Source: Deltaproteobacteria bacterium (GTDB lineage Bacteria > Desulfobacterota_B > Binatia > UBA9968). From it: 8,515 nt of DNA. A model generated the notes under the pieces. It did not search any database, was not told the origin of the DNA, and saw only the letters and a program-made list of their open reading frames with translations. This document shows, piece after piece, positions 5,596-8,515 of this stretch. Each line of letters starts with the position of its first letter. Position 1 is the first letter of the stretch. A program made the position numbers and the translations under genes. Where the stretch lies: positions 1 to 8,515 of the forward strand of contig VBKY01000305.1 in NCBI GenBank assembly GCA_005879255.1. Reading direction: 5' to 3'.

Positions 5596-5799
5596 ATGAC
5601 ATACAGCGTGAGCAGTACCGACTTGTTCCGGCGTGCCGCGAGCTACGTCGACAAAATCTTGAAAGGTGCAAAGCCCGCCGATCTTCCCGTCGAGCAACCC
5701 ACGAAGTTTGAGCTGGTAATAAACCTCAAAGCCGCCAAGCAGATCGGCCTGACGATTCCGCCGAATGTGCTGGCGCGGGCGGACCGAGTCATCAAATAG
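5596..5799 (+). pseudogene. ABC substrate-binding protein, C-terminal fragment
   Basis: The last 67 codons of a third ABC_sub_bind-type protein: [60 protein letters not shown] and RADRVIK, ending in TAG. It aligns from the GGLMSYG region to the end with the genes at 63-1047 and 1068-2105 and is clearly their relative, also at the DNA level. The codons before the Met ([10 protein letters not shown]) no longer resemble the family, and there is no signal peptide or first lobe, so this cannot be a functional binding protein. The 5' break lies near 5590. The downstream repeat (5836-5855) matches that found after the intact copy, so the 3' flank travelled with it or is a common feature of these genes. 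Confidence 0.85.
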
Positions 5800-5835
5800 T
5801 CCGTGGCAGTCCGCTGCTGTGGCGTGCTTAATCGC

Positions 5836-5855
5836 AGGATTGAATTGTATTCTCC
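5836..5855 (+). repeat. Interspersed repeat copy 2 (GATTGAATTGAATTCTCC family)
   Basis: AGGATTGAATTGTATTCTCC differs from copy 1 at two positions. It is followed by ATTCAATTCCATTC, which can fold back on it. In this copy and copy 3 the sequence TGGAGCGCCACG follows within 30 bases, so the shared unit is longer than the 18-20 base core. Confidence 0.6.
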
Positions 5856-5876
5856 ATCTATTCAATTCCATTCTCT

Positions 5877-5953
5877 TCAGAGTGGAGCGCCACGCTCGGA
5901 TTCACAAGGCGCAACGTTCTCTTTGCTGGTGGCGCGTTCGGGTAAGTTTTTGA
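5877..5953 (-). pseudogene. Degenerate tail of the gene type seen at 8045
   Basis: On the minus strand a short frame ends KNLPERATSKENVAP, CESERGAPL, stop at 5877. It resembles the end of the right-hand ORF (TYPKRRATSETSDTPAV, then GEGRAARTVALHF) in the same position relative to the GATTGAATTGAATTCTCC repeat. The DNA shares GCGCCAC and GTGGCGCTCCA blocks. Only about 24 residues remain and no upstream part of the gene is present, so it is a relic. The rest of 5800-6021 shows no gene. Confidence 0.35.
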
Positions 5954-6021
5954 TCATTTGCACTTTGGAGTGAAAAGTCCGCTGTGCACCGGCGCCATCT
6001 CTAGTTTCTTCTTAGTTTTTT

Positions 6022-6330
6022 CTAGCCGTTGGCAATCTCTAAGAGCACATCAGCGTGGCACACTTCTGACAATTTGCACCAGCAGGCTAAGTTTTTGCCG
6101 CGCAATTCTTGCTTGATATCGTCGATTGTAACTTTAACACGCGAGGATATCTGGTACTCCCCGAATTCGGCCAAAACATTTTTGAAGCTCTGCACGGCGA
6201 GCTCCGGAGTCATCCCCTTGTAATCAACCTTGAACGGGTTTCCCCATTTGGTTGATCGGTCCACCTTCACAGCATTCGCAGGCATGCGCCAGCCCTTCGT
6301 TCGTTTCAACTGAATGCGGTACGGTTTCAT
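6022..6330 (-). CDS. DUF4326 domain protein
   Basis: A 102-residue soluble protein that is essentially one DUF4326 domain (PF14216 type). The diagnostic blocks are all present and in order: KGWRMP (12-17), a Val-X-Arg-X-Thr-X-WGNPF block (22-33), LRGKNLACWC (76-85) and CHADVLLEIAN (91-101). Conserved Cys83, Cys85, Cys91 and His92 could form a small metal site or active centre; that is inference. The biochemical function of the family is not established, and members occur in phages and accessory regions, which fits this mosaic window. The start ATG 6330 places the conserved Tyr-Arg-Ile-Gln strand right after the initiator; its Shine-Dalgarno is weak (GAAAAG). The frame is open some way upstream, without another start in a better context. 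No terminator is seen after the stop. Confidence 0.88.
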   Translation of the reverse strand: MKPYRIQLKRTKGWRMPANAVKVDRSTKWGNPFKVDYKGMTPELAVQSFKNVLAEFGEYQISSRVKVTIDDIKQELRGKNLACWCKLSEVCHADVLLEIANG

Positions 6331-6414
6331 TGGTCGCTTTTCATCATTCGCTCGAACGTCTCGTTGCCTCAGCCAGTTTCTCGGTTTGCGGACTTCCAGT
6401 GCCTGAATGTAGTG

Positions 6415-6588
6415 TCACCGGTACTGATATCGGCCCCCATATCCGCCGGAAGTTGGCGGTGCATTGGCTAGGATCGCCTCTCTGATGAAACTGTCGCAGC
6501 GACCGTCCGGCTGCCAAGACAAGTTCCAGCTCACCGACTCTTTGTCAATGTTAGCAGCGGTTGGCTTCAAGATCGGGCACCTGAACAA
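6415..6588 (-). CDS. Possible small ORF upstream of the DUF4326 gene, unknown
   Basis: An open minus-strand frame from TTG 6588 to TGA 6415 gives 57 residues: MFRCPILKPTAANIDKESVS, WNLSWQPDGRCDSFIREAIL and ANAPPTSGGYGGRYQYR. The frame stays open further upstream to a stop near 6660 but offers no ATG. Codon third positions are moderately GC-rich, and the text has a plausible helix (RCDSFIREAILAN) and a glycine/tyrosine-rich tail. I recognise no family, and there is no good ribosome-binding site. It may be the end of a lost gene or a chance frame. Around it, 6331-6414 and 6589-6822 hold nothing I can name. Confidence 0.25.
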   Translation of the reverse strand: MFRCPILKPTAANIDKESVSWNLSWQPDGRCDSFIREAILANAPPTSGGYGGRYQYR

Positions 6589-6822
6589 ATTTGATGGATA
6601 GCTTATTGATGGCAGTTCGATAGCGGAACAAATATTATCAACGACAACGCAAGCAGTTTAAATGCTCCCGGCGGGTTTATCACGAAATAGTCAATCTAGA
6701 CCAGGCCATTCCAGCGCACGCGACTATAATGTTTTTAGCGCAATAAGGCGCTTGCCTCACAGTGTTTCGCTTGACTCAGAGCAAGCATGTATGTCGCGCA
6801 TCTAATCGATTTTATTCACAGG

Positions 6823-6858
6823 GAGGCAGAGAGGGTGCTGGCCGGCCCTCTCTGCCTC
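6823..6858 (-). terminator. 13-bp perfect stem-loop after the secreted protein gene
   Basis: GAGGCAGAGAGGG (6823-6835) is perfectly complementary to 6846-6858 around a ten-base GC-rich loop. It begins 20 bases after the stop of the secreted-protein gene on the minus strand. There is no T-run after it, so it may stabilise or process the 3' end rather than act as a classic intrinsic terminator. Confidence 0.6.
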
Positions 6859-6878
6859 GTGGATTGTGTGTATCGCGC

Positions 6879-7478
6879 TCACCTCGCCTGATAGATCCTG
6901 ACCTGCAAAATCCGAAATCCTGTACTGTTATCCAGGGTCCAAGTAACGTTCTCCAAGTCATCAGCCAATAGGTCGGCCATGATCTTGACGAAATCCTTGC
7001 TCGTGGCTCTGTTGAGATTCACAGTGCCGACTACACAAAGAGTTTCGTTAATGAGAAGGTCGTCCGCACACGTAAGATCCAGTGATGAATGTAATGGCCC
7101 CAAGAGCCTGGCGAAGACGTAGAATCTGCCGGCGCCGTTGACCTGTATATCTGTCTCGTGATCAGTAGTTCCATCACAGTCGGTAATCTCAATGCTTTGT
7201 GACTGCGTCGGGTCAACCGTCCAAAGAATTGTCCCCAGAAAGCCTGAGGCAACACGCCTAAAAAACATGCGATGTCCTGAATTAGGACAAGCGCTGTCAT
7301 CCGCAACCCATTCGTTGGGTACCGCAATGACATTAAAATTGTAGAGCAACTTGCCAACCTCAGCGGGGTTTATCCCCTTGGGTGCCGCCAGCGCTTTGCC
7401 GGATGTAAAAATTATGCCCGCTACGAGGACTGCGGCTAAAAATGCTAAGGTCCGAATAGTTTTGACTGCGATCACCAT
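6879..7478 (-). CDS. Secreted/periplasmic protein, four cysteines, unknown function
   Basis: A 199-residue exported protein. Residues 1-31 form a Sec signal peptide (KTIR, hydrophobic core to about 25, ALA|AP). The mature part looks beta-rich, with alternating hydrophobic strands such as RMFFRRV, TILWTVD, SIEITDCDG, RFYVFARLLG, VGTVNLNR and FRILQVRIYQ. Four cysteines (64, 101, 137, 148) are an even number, suiting two disulfides in the periplasm or outside the cell. No catalytic motif, lipobox or membrane span is visible after the signal. I do not recognise a named family. The start ATG 7478 is followed by GTG and preceded by a strong AGGAGG (7489-7494) ten bases upstream; GTG 7475 is a possible alternative. 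The gene stands alone, with a leader containing two small hairpins upstream and a long hairpin downstream. Confidence 0.8.
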   Translation of the reverse strand: MVIAVKTIRTLAFLAAVLVAGIIFTSGKALAAPKGINPAEVGKLLYNFNVIAVPNEWVADDSACPNSGHRMFFRRVASGFLGTILWTVDPTQSQSIEITDCDGTTDHETDIQVNGAGRFYVFARLLGPLHSSLDLTCADDLLINETLCVVGTVNLNRATSKDFVKIMADLLADDLENVTWTLDNSTGFRILQVRIYQAR

Positions 7479-7531
7479 TATCGTGTTTCCTCCTTCTGTC
7501 TGTTTTATTGATTTCTTCTCCGTTAATCTCC

Positions 7532-7574
7532 CCAGCCCGAAGGCTTGGCTTCAAACAGGGCTTACGTTCTGTTG
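7532..7574 (-). promoter_or_regulatory. Two small hairpins in the leader of the secreted-protein gene
   Basis: On the minus strand AACAG (7574-7570 side) pairs with CTGTT around AACGTAAGCC, and then CCAAGCC-TTCG-GGCTGG forms a UUCG-capped stem (7548-7532). They lie about 55-95 bases before the start codon. I do not recognise a known riboswitch. They may only be leader folding, or a 3' hairpin of some upstream transcript. Confidence 0.3.
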
Positions 7575-7599
7575 GCTATCAATCGCCACCTCCCTCCAA

Positions 7600-7958
7600 T
7601 CATAATTTGGTCGGTTACGACGGCTATGCTGACTCGTGGTGATTTGGCGATTCAACAGCAGGGAGCAATGAGGATGCCAGTTTAAAAAAATGTAGAAAAT
7701 GAGAAAGGATGGTCGTTTGCGTAAAATCCTAGCGAAAACAAATGTGAATTTTGTGTTCGAATGTACAAATCTGATCGACTCTTTCAGAGTGAATTGGCTA
7801 ACACGGATCATTCACAACCGTTTTTCGCCTACGCTTGATCATCGCCCCTGTGGAATAATCCTAGGACGCGGATTCCACCTTGGCTCCTGTGGGTGTGGAT
7901 GGAGCGTCGTCATTAGTTCGGAGACGGACGCTAGGCTAAAACGCGACGTGCGACAGGT
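7600..7958. other. Gene-poor interval
   Basis: I see no convincing gene in this stretch. A plus-strand frame 7699-7968 (89 residues) is open but has no ribosome-binding site, domain or coding-like composition; its only notable feature is that its stop falls inside the attC-like left box. A small stem GTGGAAT/ATTCCAC (7850-7856 with 7872-7878) and a GGCTAAC heptamer at 7796-7802 are present. Confidence 0.4.
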
Positions 7959-8020
7959 GGCTAACTAATGCAGCGGACGGCTCAGGCGAGCGAGCGCAGA
8001 CGCCGATCTTTACGTTAGGG
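7959..8020 (+). other. Integron attC-like recombination site (putative)
   Basis: A 62-base segment begins GGCTAAC and ends GTTAGGG, near the attC R'' (RYYYAAC) and R' (GTTRRRY) boxes with one mismatch each. Five-base spacers (TAATG and TTTAC) separate these from inner arms GGACGGC and GCCGATC, which pair with one mismatch around a GC-rich centre. Length and layout match short attC sites. The stop of an upstream 89-codon frame (V-A-N-stop) falls right after the first box, as in many cassettes. No integrase is in the window. Confidence 0.35.
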
Positions 8021-8024
8021 CCGC

Positions 8025-8042
8025 GATTGAATTGAATTCTCC
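8025..8042 (+). repeat. Interspersed repeat copy 3 (GATTGAATTGAATTCTCC family)
   Basis: GATTGAATTGAATTCTCC, five bases after the attC-like site and immediately downstream of the minus-strand ORF that stops at 8045. It is followed rightward by TGGAGCGCCACG, as in copy 2. Confidence 0.6.
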
Positions 8043-8044
8043 AA

Positions 8045-8506
8045 CTACTCAGTTTGGAAATGGAGCGCCACGGTGCGTGCTGCCCGGCCCTCTCCGGGAT
8101 GGACTGCCGGTGTGTCGCTGGTTTCACTTGTGGCGCGTCTCTTGGGATAAGTCTGAGCTAATTTGTTGGTGCGTTCTGCTATTTCGTAATCGAGCGGCAG
8201 CAGATATTTGAATTTTGGTTTGCCTTCTACACGACTGGCGCACGGATCTACATGTTCATGCAGCCATTCGATCGTGCTCGTGCTGTATTTTGAGTTGATT
8301 GTCCTGCGGTGAGTCAATTTGCCGCTCAGCATCATCCCGGCCTCATGGCCGGTCTCACCAACAAAAGCCAATTGCTCGCTTGGTAAATTTTGCCCAGACA
8401 AATCCCAGAGAACCGAAGGCTCTCTGGAGTCCCCCCACAGGCTTTTCGCTGCCGCGCGTTCGAGCGCGGATGTCACAAGCCCTGCGGTGGGCCAAGCTAT
8501 GTTCAA
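8045..8506 (-). CDS. Hypothetical protein, start uncertain
   Basis: The frame is open from TTG 8506 to TAG 8045 (153 residues). The first 45 or so codons overlap the structured repeat and are probably not coding. A likelier start is ATG 8335 or 8332, giving about 95 residues: MMLSGKLTHRRTINSKYSTS, TIEWLHEHVDPCASRVEGKP, KFKYLLPLDYEIAERTNKLA and a low-complexity tail ending GEGRAARTVALHFQTE. The middle part (IEWLHEHVDP and FKYLLPLDYEIAERTNKLAQ) looks like real protein with helical segments. I do not recognise the family. A GGCC-rich hairpin (CCGGCC-TCAT-GGCCGG, 8337-8352) lies directly before the internal ATG and could mask or replace a ribosome-binding site. Its tail is echoed in the relic at 5877-5953, so this is a multi-copy gene type in the genome. 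The ORF runs to the window edge, and the true 5' end might lie beyond. Confidence 0.35.
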   Translation of the reverse strand: MNIAWPTAGLVTSALERAAAKSLWGDSREPSVLWDLSGQNLPSEQLAFVGETGHEAGMMLSGKLTHRRTINSKYSTSTIEWLHEHVDPCASRVEGKPKFKYLLPLDYEIAERTNKLAQTYPKRRATSETSDTPAVHPGEGRAARTVALHFQTE

Positions 8507-8512
8507 GCTAAC
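8399..8512 (-). repeat. Structured repeat, right copy
   Basis: On the minus strand it starts at GTTAG (8512), then AACATAGC, GGCTTGTGACATCCGCGC-TCGAAC-GCGCGG, CAGCGAAAAGCC, TGTG, and a hairpin CCAGAGAGCC-TTC-GGTTCTCTGG (8427-8405). The last stem has the same place and loop type as CAAAGGGCC-TTTC-GGTTCTTTG in the left copy, but most pairs are changed together, which speaks for a conserved fold. The outer terminator stem and the T-run of the left copy are not kept here. Confidence 0.5.
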
Positions 8513-8515
8513 TTA

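Noticed and set aside
7532..7574. Cyclic-di-GMP (GEMM) riboswitch in the leader of the secreted-protein gene
   Set aside because: The AAGCC-TTCG-GGCT hairpin is suggestive, but the conserved GCAAACC and ACGCAAAGCC blocks of GEMM are absent.
7699..7968. An 89-residue plus-strand ORF
   Set aside because: No ribosome-binding site, no recognisable domain and no coding-like composition. Only its stop position relative to the attC-like site is notable.
1..8515. tRNA, rRNA, CRISPR or a complete transposase
   Set aside because: No T-arm-like motifs, regular spaced direct repeats or transposase signature motifs were seen on either strand.

Overview
This window looks like chromosomal DNA of an uncultured Gram-negative soil or sediment bacterium. 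The grounds are several orphan ABC_sub_bind-type (TrpX/YtfQ-like) periplasmic binding proteins with AEA|Q signal peptides, Sec-exported envelope proteins, an E. coli-like aquaporin Z, moderate GC and much intergenic repeat debris. Such orphan binding proteins are abundant in Deltaproteobacteria/Binatota/Rokubacteria-like metagenomes, but the taxonomic placement is inference only. No rRNA, tRNA or CRISPR was seen.

Layout. 1-2175 (+): two tandem ABC substrate-binding protein genes. The first is broken by a one-base insertion near 531 and the second is intact. Between them, and running into the second gene's signal-peptide codons, lies an inverted pair of heptanucleotide (GNNNTGA) arrays. 2294-3327 (-): a LysM/coiled-coil membrane protein, a 51-residue secreted peptide gene, and two palindromes that could be operators. 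3386-4354 (-): a decayed phage-like packaging module, made of a small-terminase-like frame with two stops and the N-terminus of a large-terminase-like protein. Between them sit a structured repeat ending in a strong terminator and a nested 121-bp inverted repeat. 4501-5258 (-): intact aquaporin. 5419-5953: hairpin, a C-terminal scrap of a third ABC binding protein, and a degenerate gene tail. 6022-6588 (-): DUF4326 protein and a possible 57-residue ORF upstream. 6823-7494 (-): a secreted four-cysteine protein of unknown function with leader hairpins and a 3' hairpin. 7500-8515: a largely non-coding stretch with an integron attC-like site, then a minus-strand ORF that overlaps a second copy of the structured repeat.

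The intact genes point to cell-envelope functions: solute capture, peptidoglycan contact, water flux and secreted proteins. They do not form one evident operon; each has its own signals and most are separated by repeats. The region reads as an accessory mosaic in which fragments of binding-protein genes and packaging genes were shuffled and decayed. The most interesting signal is the pair of structured repeats (3802-3935 and 8399-8512). Their stems are kept although the sequence changes, and both copies end at a CTAAC/GTTAG boundary. The heptad arrays, the attC-like site and the inverted CAATATTAGACAG sequences around 3.3-5.5 kb also deserve checking.
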